Below, one piece after another: positions 9,661 to 17,920 of a DNA stretch of 64,000 nucleotides. The notes below the pieces were generated by a model. It was not told the origin of the DNA, ran no database searches, and worked only from the letters and a program-made list of their open reading frames with translations. The DNA comes from Alteromonas aquimaris (lineage in GTDB: Bacteria > Pseudomonadota > Gammaproteobacteria > Enterobacterales > Alteromonadaceae): NCBI RefSeq assembly GCF_026183695.1, contig NZ_JAPFRD010000010.1, forward strand, positions 172,072-236,071. Reading direction: 5' to 3'. The translations under genes were made by a program, and so were the position numbers. Within the stretch, counting starts at the first letter, position 1. The number at the start of each line of letters is the position of its first letter.

Positions 9661-10323
9661 TTGCACAGTATCCATCCCCGGCATAAGCCTAACGAGGTGG
9701 TCACCACCTTTCGCTCAGACGGGCTGGTCGTATTAGGCAAACTACCTGAGCAATATATAGATAACCTACGACGAAAGATCGACTATCTTGCGTGGAATGG
9801 ATATAGGCTTGTTCACGAGGTTGCTGATGAAATTTTTCAATTGAGCCAGGACCCTGCGCTGATATCGTTACTGCTTACGTACTTTAAACGAGAGCCCAAG
9901 CTCATTAAAGCATCTCTGTTTGTAACAGGACCAGAGACAGGTCTCCCTGACCATAACCAGAACCTGTTTTATTTCGATTATGCGGGATGGGAATCATTAA
10001 ACGTATTTGTTCATCTTACAGATGTAAACGCACAGTCCTCCTTTTATATCTATGTAAAAGGCAGCGCACAGAAAATAGGTTTACGGGATGTTATTCGTCA
10101 TTGTGTTCCCAGTAATGAAATAAATGACAGGTTTAACACATCGGTTACGCCAATAGTGGGCGCTGCTGCTACCATTTTTATCGAAAACGCAGAAGGATTT
10201 CACCGTCGTCATAAAGGATCTGAGTGTAGATTATTGTCAAATCTGCTGTATACATCGCACGGAAATCTTCTCAGTTATGGCCGGGCAACCGACAAGGGAC
10301 AATCCATTTCGCCAGTTAGATAA
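9661..10323 (+). CDS. PhyH-like (phytanoyl-CoA dioxygenase fold) protein, uncertain
   Basis: 220 residues from a TTG start. No ATG is available before the body of the protein, and an alternative GTG lies at 9697. The central part, LNVFVHLTDVNAQSSFYIYVKGS, reads like the cupin-barrel core of phytanoyl-CoA dioxygenase relatives, and GFHRRHKGSECRLLSNLLY resembles the distal metal/oxoglutarate segment. In that family the metal is held by HxD...H; here the equivalent of HxD appears to be YFD, so Fe(II) binding is doubtful. This is a weak, memory-based assignment. A hairpin terminator follows at 10359-10390. Confidence 0.5.
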   Translation: MHSIHPRHKPNEVVTTFRSDGLVVLGKLPEQYIDNLRRKIDYLAWNGYRLVHEVADEIFQLSQDPALISLLLTYFKREPKLIKASLFVTGPETGLPDHNQNLFYFDYAGWESLNVFVHLTDVNAQSSFYIYVKGSAQKIGLRDVIRHCVPSNEINDRFNTSVTPIVGAAATIFIENAEGFHRRHKGSECRLLSNLLYTSHGNLLSYGRATDKGQSISPVR

Positions 10324-10358
10324 CAACAAATCTGTGGTGACGTAATTATGGCATGTGC

Positions 10359-10390
10359 AAGCAATCATTTTTCACCAAATGATTGCTTTT
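10359..10390 (+). terminator. terminator after the PhyH-like gene
   Basis: AAGCAATCATTT (10359-10370) and AAATGATTGCTT (10377-10388) make a perfect 12-bp stem with a 6-base loop, ending in TTTT. It separates the PhyH-like gene from the LacI regulator. Confidence 0.8.
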
Positions 10391-10447
10391 CTAAGTGTGG
10401 TATCATAATTTTATACAAATTATTGCTTAGCGTTCGCTGTTTGAATT

Positions 10448-11479
10448 ATGAAAGAAAAAGCAACCTCCTTCGATATTGCCCACATGGCTGGGGTATCTCA
10501 GTCAACGGTTTCACGAGCACTGAGTAACAGCCCATTAGTTAATAAAGAAACCCGGGAGCGCATTCAACAAATCGCCCGCGAACTTAACTATAAAGTTGAT
10601 AAAAACGCCAGTAATCTTCGCAAGCAAAAAAGTAATACCATCGCCTTACTCCTGTTTGAAGACCCCACCTCAGACGATTCAATGATTAATCCGTTTTTTC
10701 TTTCGATGCTTGGCAGCATTACCCGGGCATGCGCGAACGCAGGGTATGATTTATTAGTTTCCTTTCAGAATCTGGATGATGACTGGCACGCAGAGTTTGA
10801 AGACTCAAACAAAGCAGATGGAATTATATTATTAGGCTACGGTGATTACGTTTCATACCGAACAAAACTTGCACAGCTTGAAGAGCAAGGCACACATTTT
10901 GTTCGTTGGGGAGCCCACGACGCGGCTCACCCAGGGATTAGTATCGGCTGTGACAACTTTCAAGGCGGTTATGATATTGCCGAGCATCTGTATCAATCAG
11001 GTCATAGAAAATTTGCTTTTCTCGGCGATGCCGCCAGCCATGCGCCTGAATTTCTTGCTCGTTTTACCGGCTTCACTATAGCGCTAAAAAATCACCAGAT
11101 TGCCCCTTCGCATGTTACCCAATTAGATGCTATTTCTACTGAAGACTCAGGCTCTGAGGCAATGCATCGTTTACTAAAACAAAGCGAGCTTCCGGATGCT
11201 GTATTTTGCGCATCTGATTTAATCGCTATTGGTGTGCTTAGAGCATTAAGAAAGACGTCATTGCGTGTACCCGAGGATATTGCTGTGGTTGGTTACGATA
11301 ACATCCCAGTGTCAGCCTTTACCACCCCAGCGCTCACCACGGTACAGCAGAACACTAAGAAAGCGGGCGAGATTTTAGTGGAAACGTTACTTAAAGCGAT
11401 AAACAAGGAAGAAGTGCAAGATTATTTGATGCCGGCAGAACTGATTATTCGTCAATCCTGCGGTAGCCAGAGTAAATAG
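10448..11479 (+). CDS. LacI family regulator, probable maltodextrin regulon repressor
   Basis: 343 residues. The N-terminal LacI helix-turn-helix is FDIAHMAGVSQSTVSRALS (about residues 9-27), followed by a hinge, and then a periplasmic-binding-protein-like sensor domain (about residues 62-335) with SGHRKFAFLGD, DAVFCASDLIAIGVL and VPEDIAVVGYDN. It converges on the MFS-GH13-GH97 operon. Four LacI-type palindromes (TGMATACGTWTKCA) sit before alpha-glucan genes in the window, and this is the only LacI protein here, so it is the natural candidate to bind them. The effector is unknown; a maltose-type sugar is an inference. Confidence 0.88.
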   Translation: MKEKATSFDIAHMAGVSQSTVSRALSNSPLVNKETRERIQQIARELNYKVDKNASNLRKQKSNTIALLLFEDPTSDDSMINPFFLSMLGSITRACANAGYDLLVSFQNLDDDWHAEFEDSNKADGIILLGYGDYVSYRTKLAQLEEQGTHFVRWGAHDAAHPGISIGCDNFQGGYDIAEHLYQSGHRKFAFLGDAASHAPEFLARFTGFTIALKNHQIAPSHVTQLDAISTEDSGSEAMHRLLKQSELPDAVFCASDLIAIGVLRALRKTSLRVPEDIAVVGYDNIPVSAFTTPALTTVQQNTKKAGEILVETLLKAINKEEVQDYLMPAELIIRQSCGSQSK

Positions 11480-11687
11480 ATCTCTGCGAAGATTTAAACG
11501 GGTGGATAAGCAATGGGAATAGCGCGGTAAAATGGCGTTTATTTACTTCTCCGCCTTTTTCCTCATCAAGATCACATGCGTTACCGATAAGCAGCAAGGA
11601 ATTGAATAACCGGCGTCTGGTTGGAAGAAGTTGCTGGCCAGGATTTAGTCCGTCCTGCCCAGCACAATTCAAATCTCAAAGCGAAAG
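11480..11687. other. convergent intergenic region, LacI gene and MFS gene
   Basis: 208 bases between two converging stops. A 76-codon frame on the minus strand has no recognisable features and overlaps the end of the LacI gene, so it is not called. No strong terminator was found. Confidence 0.4.
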
Positions 11688-13175
11688 TTAAATAACTTCA
11701 CCTTCTTCATTGACCAGAGGTGCCGCCTTGTGTTCTTTTACGAAAAAGACGGCTATTGCACCGCAGATCATGGAGACACCCGCCACCACGATGATGTATT
11801 TGGCGTCATTGTCAAACACAGAACTCAGTATCCAGCCTGCGACTAATCCTGACACGATTTGCGGCAATGCCACAGTGAAGTTAAAGATCCCCATGTAGAC
11901 ACCGGTTTTATTTGGCGGTAGCGCCCCCGCCAGCATGGCATATGGCATGGCTAAGATAGCAGCCCAGGCGATACCAATCCCAATCATGGGTAACAGTAAA
12001 TCGACCGCCCCGGCGGGAACAGTAACCTGTGTGATTAGCAGGTTTACATCGACCGGTGTAAGGTCCTGAAAAGCCAGGAAGCTCACATAGCTGATACCGC
12101 CTAGTAACAGTGAGGTAGAATAAATAAACTTGCGACCGAACGTGTCTGCCAACTTTGCCAGAAATACCGAGAACACCGCTGCGAATACTGAATAGGCCGC
12201 GAATAATATCCCAACCCAATCACCTGCCGCCCCTTTTGCTGCTATCACCGCATCCGGCACCATGCCAACCTGCGCAATATAGTCGGGGTCAAACCACTGT
12301 TTATCAATACCCCAGATATGTTGGGTAATGGCTGGCATCGTATACACCCACATAATGAACAGTGCAAACCATGAAAAAAACTGCACGACAGCCAATTGTT
12401 TCATTGTTGTAGGCATGTTTACTACCAGGGCGAAAAACTGCGTAAGCCTGTCTTTTAGAGGAGCCTTATGGGCCGCCTCTGCCTCTGCCAGTTTGGGATC
12501 TACCCCTTTGTATTGGTAATATTGTGAGGGAGAATATTCTTTGGTGCGTATAACTGTCCACAAAACAGAACCTAGTAAAATTGTCGCACCTAAATAAAAC
12601 GCCCAAACAACTGAGGGTGCCACTTCGCCGGCGTTGGCGGTATTTGACAATCCCACCACGTTTGTCAGTACAAAGGGAAGAAGAGATCCGATCACCGCGC
12701 CAATATTAATCAGCAAAGACTGAATCGAATATCCTATATTGCGTTGTTCTGCAGGCACCATATCTGATACCAGAGAACGAAATGGCTGGAAGCATACGTT
12801 GAAGGAGGCATCCATTAATGCGAGCATTAATGCACCAAATATCATAGGCGCCATGAAGGCCACAAACAGCGGTGCATTTGGCATTAAAAACATGCCCACA
12901 GCCGCTAGAATAGCCCCTCCTAAAATGAATGGCCTGCGCCGGCCCAGCCTGTTCCACGTTCTATCTGACGCTGCGCCCACTATGGGTTGGACCAATAAAC
13001 CCATTACGGGTGCAACCAGCCAGAAGAGTGATAGAGAATGCAGGTCTGCGCCTAAATCTGATAAAATTCGACTGACATTTGCATTTTGTAACGCAAAGCC
13101 AAACTGAACGCCTAGAAAACCAAAGCTGACATTCCATATCTGCCAAAAGCTTAATTTGGGTTGATTCGATTGCAT
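11688..13175 (-). CDS. MFS sugar porter, SLC45-like (maltodextrin/maltose transporter)
   Basis: 495 residues with about 12 hydrophobic segments. The opening FWQIWNVSFGFLGVQFGFAL and the loop motif SDRTWNRLGRRRPFI are typical of the SLC45/GPH-like sugar porters found in alpha-glucan loci of Alteromonadales and Bacteroidota. It should import maltose or short maltodextrins across the inner membrane. It is the last gene of a GH97-GH13-MFS operon, starting 37 bases after the GH13 stop. The substrate is inferred from the neighbours. Confidence 0.88.
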   Translation of the reverse strand: MQSNQPKLSFWQIWNVSFGFLGVQFGFALQNANVSRILSDLGADLHSLSLFWLVAPVMGLLVQPIVGAASDRTWNRLGRRRPFILGGAILAAVGMFLMPNAPLFVAFMAPMIFGALMLALMDASFNVCFQPFRSLVSDMVPAEQRNIGYSIQSLLINIGAVIGSLLPFVLTNVVGLSNTANAGEVAPSVVWAFYLGATILLGSVLWTVIRTKEYSPSQYYQYKGVDPKLAEAEAAHKAPLKDRLTQFFALVVNMPTTMKQLAVVQFFSWFALFIMWVYTMPAITQHIWGIDKQWFDPDYIAQVGMVPDAVIAAKGAAGDWVGILFAAYSVFAAVFSVFLAKLADTFGRKFIYSTSLLLGGISYVSFLAFQDLTPVDVNLLITQVTVPAGAVDLLLPMIGIGIAWAAILAMPYAMLAGALPPNKTGVYMGIFNFTVALPQIVSGLVAGWILSSVFDNDAKYIIVVAGVSMICGAIAVFFVKEHKAAPLVNEEGEVI

Positions 13176-13212
13176 AATTTACTCGTAATTTTTGTTATTT
13201 TAAAAAACAGAT

Positions 13213-15054
13213 TTACTGTAATAACCATACGGTGGCACTTTGAGCCGGTACAGTTATAGGGTTGTCTAACGTTGTGGTCTGATCGCTTTCCACACTCCGT
13301 GCCTGCTTAAAATCTTTTAGCATTGATTTGAATCTTTCTAAAACGACCTCTTCTTTTTCTTTATTCTTATTTATTACTACCATAAGCGCTTTATTCGGAC
13401 TTTGCTCAGCATGGCGAAAATACACATACACACCGTCTTGCGGACCGTAGTGGGTCAATTCCCCTGCGAGCAATTCCGGATGAGCTTGGCGCAGCATTAA
13501 TAACTGTTTAATTCGGTCCTGCGCCCAGATTTGATCCGTGCCAAGCCCCTTGCGCGTAAATGCATTGACCTTATCGCCTTGCCACCCCCCAGGAAAATCG
13601 CTACGAATTAGCCCGTGATCATCAGTGCCGGGATTGCTCATAAGTATCTCTGTACCATAAAATAGTTGGGGAATACCACGTGTAGTGAGAATGAAGGTGA
13701 CCGCCATATCCCACAGCGACTTATCTTCATTCAGCTGGGTATAAATCCTGCTCATATCATGATTATCCGCAAACACAACCAGGTTGCCCGGATCCCCGTA
13801 AACAAAATCGCTGGCCAGAACCTCATAGAGTTCTCGTAATCCGGATGCCCAGGTTTCGTCACTGGATAACGCGCTCACTAACTTGGATTGTAAAGGAAAG
13901 TCCATAACACTGGGTAACGCGCTTGTATATTTATCGTGCCGTTGGCTCCCTTCCTGCCAATAAGCGGTGATGAGTGGATTTACAGACCATTCTTCAGCCA
14001 CAATATTTAGCTGGGGGTATTCTGTCATTACTCGCGCAGTCCAATCACTGAGAAACGCTTTATCGGAATAGGAGTAGGTATCTACGCGTATTCCGCTTAA
14101 GTTGGCATGCTCTACCCACCATATGGAGTTTTGAATTAAGTATTGGGCAAGATAGGGATTTCTTTGATTTAGATCAGGCATCGTGGGGACAAACCAGCCA
14201 TCACTAAATGCAGCTTTATCCTCATGAGCCGCATGTGGGTCATGCAGCACCTCCCGACGATGTGATGTCGGAGTAAACGTTTCGTTATTTATCCAATCTG
14301 CGCTGGGTTTATCCTCCATCCACGGGTGTTCACTCCCGATATGATTGAGAACGACATCAATGATGATACCGATTCCTTTTTCTGCCGCTTTATCTGAAAG
14401 TTCCCGATAAAGCGCGTTAGTTCCAAAGCGGGGATCGATAGTGTAAAAATCTGTCGTTGAGTAACCGTGATATGAATATTGCGGCATCGCATTTTCAAGC
14501 AAAGGCATTGTCCAGATTTGCGTAAAGCCGAGTTCAGCGATGTAATCAAGATGATTGATTATGCCCTGAATATCCCCCCCATGACGGCCACCTTTATAGT
14601 CGCGATTTGATTTGTCAGCGTACCCTTCGACGGTATCATTTTCATAGTCACCATTTGCGAAACGATCAGGGGTGATCAAGTAAATACTGTCAGTTGCTGC
14701 AAACCCTTCGCGATTTGCAGCGTCTGGAATTCGCCTTTTTAACTCATAATTAATTTCTTCTATCAGGTCACCATCTTTAAAAAAACGGATGGGAAAAGTA
14801 CCAGGTGGGGCATCGGTGACCAGCAAATCAATAAATAAATAATTTGCACTATCCAGCGCATTAACCGATTGCACCTTTATACCTGGATAATCAATTTTTA
14901 CCTCAGCGTCAGCAATACCTTTCTCGGTAATCATCAGTTGTAGAGATGTGTGTTTCATGTTCGCCCACCAATTTGGGGGCGATACTTCAATCGCACTTGC
15001 TGGTAATGAAAAAAAACACAGACTGGTTAACAAGAGTAAATTACGCTTAATCAT
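13213..15054 (-). CDS. GH13 cyclomaltodextrinase/neopullulanase-type amylase, secreted
   Basis: 613 residues with a signal peptide ending near PASA (about residue 21). An N-terminal beta domain (about 22-110) precedes the GH13 barrel, which starts at DSIYLITPDRFANGD. Catalytic positions are visible: nucleophile Asp325 in GIRVDTYSY, acid/base Glu in IVAEEW, and transition-state Asp in FADNHDM. The layout matches cyclomaltodextrinase/neopullulanase enzymes (SusA-like), which cut maltodextrins and cyclodextrins in the periplasm. It overlaps the GH97 gene by 4 bases (ATGA, 15051-15054) and precedes the MFS porter. Confidence 0.9.
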   Translation of the reverse strand: MIKRNLLLLTSLCFFSLPASAIEVSPPNWWANMKHTSLQLMITEKGIADAEVKIDYPGIKVQSVNALDSANYLFIDLLVTDAPPGTFPIRFFKDGDLIEEINYELKRRIPDAANREGFAATDSIYLITPDRFANGDYENDTVEGYADKSNRDYKGGRHGGDIQGIINHLDYIAELGFTQIWTMPLLENAMPQYSYHGYSTTDFYTIDPRFGTNALYRELSDKAAEKGIGIIIDVVLNHIGSEHPWMEDKPSADWINNETFTPTSHRREVLHDPHAAHEDKAAFSDGWFVPTMPDLNQRNPYLAQYLIQNSIWWVEHANLSGIRVDTYSYSDKAFLSDWTARVMTEYPQLNIVAEEWSVNPLITAYWQEGSQRHDKYTSALPSVMDFPLQSKLVSALSSDETWASGLRELYEVLASDFVYGDPGNLVVFADNHDMSRIYTQLNEDKSLWDMAVTFILTTRGIPQLFYGTEILMSNPGTDDHGLIRSDFPGGWQGDKVNAFTRKGLGTDQIWAQDRIKQLLMLRQAHPELLAGELTHYGPQDGVYVYFRHAEQSPNKALMVVINKNKEKEEVVLERFKSMLKDFKQARSVESDQTTTLDNPITVPAQSATVWLLQ

Positions 15055-17087
15055 TGAAGGGGCTCCAACTTAATTGCCACGCCGCCACTACTTGCCAGGA
15101 ATTGAATTAATTTAGTCTGGCTGTCCACCCGCCGCTTAATCACTTCTAATGCATAGGGATTGCTACGCCAGTTGGCCTCTTTTGTATCTTGGTAGATGGT
15201 GGCCTGAAAAGCTTTGTTGTTTGGTAGAAACGAAAAATCCAGTGTCACCGTTCGTTCGCTTTCGTTGGTGAGCGCGCCGACAAACCAGAGGTCAGTTCCC
15301 CTTTGTTGACGAGCCATCACAATATATTCGCCAACACCTCCTGCAAGCGCAATACTCTTTTCCCAGTCGGTAGGTACGGCTTTGATAAATTCCAGCGCCT
15401 GCATTTGTTTTTCATAATGTTCTGGTAAATCTGCCGCCATATGTACGGGGCTATATAACACCACATACAAGGAAAGCTGCTTGGCTAGCGTAGTACGAAC
15501 GCGATTTTCTGCGTCCAAACCATTAAATGCCAAATTCACAATGCCCGGGGTAAAATCCATCGGCCCAGCCAGTAGACGGGTAAATGGAAGGATAGCGGTA
15601 TGCTCTGGAGAATTAGGCGGCGAACCCCATGCATTAAACTCTTGTCCTCTGGCCCCTTCACGGGTAAGCCAGTTAGGATAGGTTCTGCGTAACCCGGTGT
15701 CTTTTATAGGTTCATGGGTATTTATGCTGATTTTATATTTCGCTGCAAGCTGGATACTGCGTAAATAGTGGTTAACCATAGGTTGACTGTCATGCCATTG
15801 AAAGACAGTTTTGCCATCCTGCTCCCATTTCGTTTGCCCGCCATCGGCTACATAACCTGTTTTGACTTGCCTAACGCCATGTTTGGCATACAAAGCGTAA
15901 GCCTCCTCCATTTGCTTTTCATAATTTGAAATACTGCCCGATGTCTCGTGGTGCCCAATCAGCCTTACTCCCTTTCGTGCACCGTATTCAGTGACTTCTT
16001 TGAGGTCAAAATCAGGGTAGCTTTGGGTGAAACTAAACACGTCGCCATTGTTAAACCATTCCCCATCCCATCCTTTGTTCCAGCCTTCGACCAACACCCC
16101 ATCGAATCCGTGTTCTGCAGCAAAGTCCATATATTGTTTAGTTCGCGCTGTAGTGGCGCCATGCTCGCCATCCGTGCCCCAGGTATATTTTCCCAGATGC
16201 ATCCCCCACCATATTCCAACATATTTACCTGGCTGAACCCAACTTACATCTCCGAGCTTATTGGGTTCATTCAAATTTAAAATTAACCTTGAATTAACTA
16301 AACCGGTAGGCTTTTTAGCTACTTGAATGGTGCGCCATGAAGATACAAAATCAGGCTTGGCTTTGACCTTTGTACCGTCTGCCCGCGGCACCAACATTGA
16401 TTTTAAAACTCCTGGTCTACGCTGTTCCAGATACATGGCAGCAAAATCTATCAGAGCTGCCTCATGGATCGCTACGTATGCGTTTTCATTCAGTTTAAGT
16501 GTAACGGGTGTGTGTACCCGTTTAATTTTATCAAACCCTGTTTGACTGTATTGATATTCGTAACGATTCCAGCTTTGCGCCGGTATCCACCACGCTTTGG
16601 CTTGTTGCCATTGGGCAAAATTAAATTCTGTCAGATCATCCATAATCGAAATGGGTGCTATGCCTTTGCCTGCTCCCTCATAACGAAAACCAATGCCATC
16701 GTTAAATACGCGAACACGGAGGTTGATGCCAGCATTGTCAAATTTTACCAATAATTCATTGAAGTGTTCGCGAATAAAACGCGCTTCACCCCAAGGCTGT
16801 TCCCACGTATTCTCCACCGTATTTCGCTCCACCTCAGATACACTGAGTCGGCCAGCAAAATCGGGGGAGTCTGCAAACCTTAACCCTAAACGAGAAGCTT
16901 GTATAAGCGGGGCATTGTTGAACTTAACCGAATAAAGCAAATCATCTTGAGTGGTCTGCAGTGTAAACACCACCGCGGAATCAGGAGAGCTAACGGAGAG
17001 CGTCTGGCTGATCGCTTGAAAAACAACACTCAGATTAACCAAAAACATTAATGTTAATTTATACGCTATTCTTCGTTGCCTCATCAC
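15051..17087 (-). CDS. GH97 alpha-glucosidase (SusB-like, inverting type)
   Basis: 678 residues with an N-terminal signal segment (about residues 8-27) ending near ISQ. The N-terminal beta-sandwich and central barrel (YVGIWWGMHLGKYTWG; FDGVLVEGWNKGW) are those of GH97. The two glutamates that define the inverting SusB-type subgroup are present: Glu459 in INTHEPIK and Glu483 in RGQEFNAWG, 24 residues apart as in Bacteroides SusB. It should release glucose from maltodextrins in the periplasm. First gene of the GH97-GH13-MFS operon, with a LacI-type palindrome at 17161-17174 upstream. Confidence 0.92.
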   Translation of the reverse strand: MMRQRRIAYKLTLMFLVNLSVVFQAISQTLSVSSPDSAVVFTLQTTQDDLLYSVKFNNAPLIQASRLGLRFADSPDFAGRLSVSEVERNTVENTWEQPWGEARFIREHFNELLVKFDNAGINLRVRVFNDGIGFRYEGAGKGIAPISIMDDLTEFNFAQWQQAKAWWIPAQSWNRYEYQYSQTGFDKIKRVHTPVTLKLNENAYVAIHEAALIDFAAMYLEQRRPGVLKSMLVPRADGTKVKAKPDFVSSWRTIQVAKKPTGLVNSRLILNLNEPNKLGDVSWVQPGKYVGIWWGMHLGKYTWGTDGEHGATTARTKQYMDFAAEHGFDGVLVEGWNKGWDGEWFNNGDVFSFTQSYPDFDLKEVTEYGARKGVRLIGHHETSGSISNYEKQMEEAYALYAKHGVRQVKTGYVADGGQTKWEQDGKTVFQWHDSQPMVNHYLRSIQLAAKYKISINTHEPIKDTGLRRTYPNWLTREGARGQEFNAWGSPPNSPEHTAILPFTRLLAGPMDFTPGIVNLAFNGLDAENRVRTTLAKQLSLYVVLYSPVHMAADLPEHYEKQMQALEFIKAVPTDWEKSIALAGGVGEYIVMARQQRGTDLWFVGALTNESERTVTLDFSFLPNNKAFQATIYQDTKEANWRSNPYALEVIKRRVDSQTKLIQFLASSGGVAIKLEPLQ

Positions 17088-17160
17088 CGCATCTCTGTTG
17101 TTAACAAACCGTTAAGATTTAGCGCATAGTACCGTTTAGCTATGTCGTACACCAACTACC

Positions 17161-17174
17161 TGCATACGTATTCA
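17161..17174. promoter_or_regulatory. LacI-type operator before the GH97 operon
   Basis: TGCATACGTATTCA, a near-perfect 14-bp palindrome with a central CG, 74 bases upstream of the GH97 start. The same motif occurs before the TonB receptor (twice) and before the 36-kb GH13 gene. Confidence 0.72.
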
Positions 17175-17186
17175 GATTTAGTTTTC

Positions 17187-17912
17187 TTATGTATTTCGGA
17201 GAATGCGGTCTTTAGAACTGAGCCAATTTAGCATAAGTGCGGCAGCCATCCCTGTTGAACCTAATAACATTGCCATGATCATAATCTGATAGCGTACGGC
17301 GATCATCGGTTCCACCCCTGATATAATTTGTCCTGTCATCATTCCCGGAAGGGATACTAGCCCCACAGCAAACAAACCATTGACCTGCGGGATCATGCTC
17401 GCTTTGAACGCTCGCTTTTTTGCCTGACTTTTATAACAGCCCCCTCTCCTTTCAGCAAAGTAACGTTCAGCACTTAAGCTAATCACATTCATGCTGTTGG
17501 CGAGATACATGCCGGCTAACGGGATAATGAAACTGGGTTTGAACCAAGGCGAGATCGCTAATACCCCCAGCATAGTGATAAGCAGACAAATACCTACTCC
17601 TATGACTAGCGCGATGACCGCACCCAGCCAGCTGTGCGGTGAAAATTCAGCGAGTTTTCTTAAGGGTCGTATCGCTATCCATGCGGCGATCCCAAGCATG
17701 CCAAGAATGACAGCCACACTGATATAGGCATCAGGATGGTCGAACAACCAGATTAACGCAAAACCAACGAGTGCCAGCTGGATCACCATACGTAGACACG
17801 CGTACAGTACCTCAAGTAAATCCTCTGCGCACCAGCATGCATAAATAGCGGCCACTATTGCGACAGGAACTATACACCACAATAACGACCACCAACTGAT
17901 AACCATATTCAA
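17187..17912 (-). CDS. FetB/YbbM family ABC permease-like membrane protein
   Basis: 241 residues, strongly hydrophobic with about six or seven membrane segments. Diagnostic family segments are VIQLALVGFALIWLF, LAGMYLANSMNVISLSAERYF, VNGLFAVGLVSLPGMMTGQIISG and YQIMIMAMLLGSTG, matching the UPF0014/FetB permeases that pair with ATPase FetA in iron export. No FetA-type ATPase gene is adjacent. It lies between the GH31 gene (8-base gap) and the GH97 promoter, so it is co-transcribed with glucosidase genes. The real substrate is therefore open. Confidence 0.85.
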   Translation of the reverse strand: MNMVISWWSLLWCIVPVAIVAAIYACWCAEDLLEVLYACLRMVIQLALVGFALIWLFDHPDAYISVAVILGMLGIAAWIAIRPLRKLAEFSPHSWLGAVIALVIGVGICLLITMLGVLAISPWFKPSFIIPLAGMYLANSMNVISLSAERYFAERRGGCYKSQAKKRAFKASMIPQVNGLFAVGLVSLPGMMTGQIISGVEPMIAVRYQIMIMAMLLGSTGMAAALMLNWLSSKDRILRNT

Positions 17913-17920
17913 CCTAATTG

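Noticed and set aside
11445..11672. Minus-strand frame overlapping the LacI gene end
   Set aside because: Overlaps a firm gene and has no recognisable protein features.
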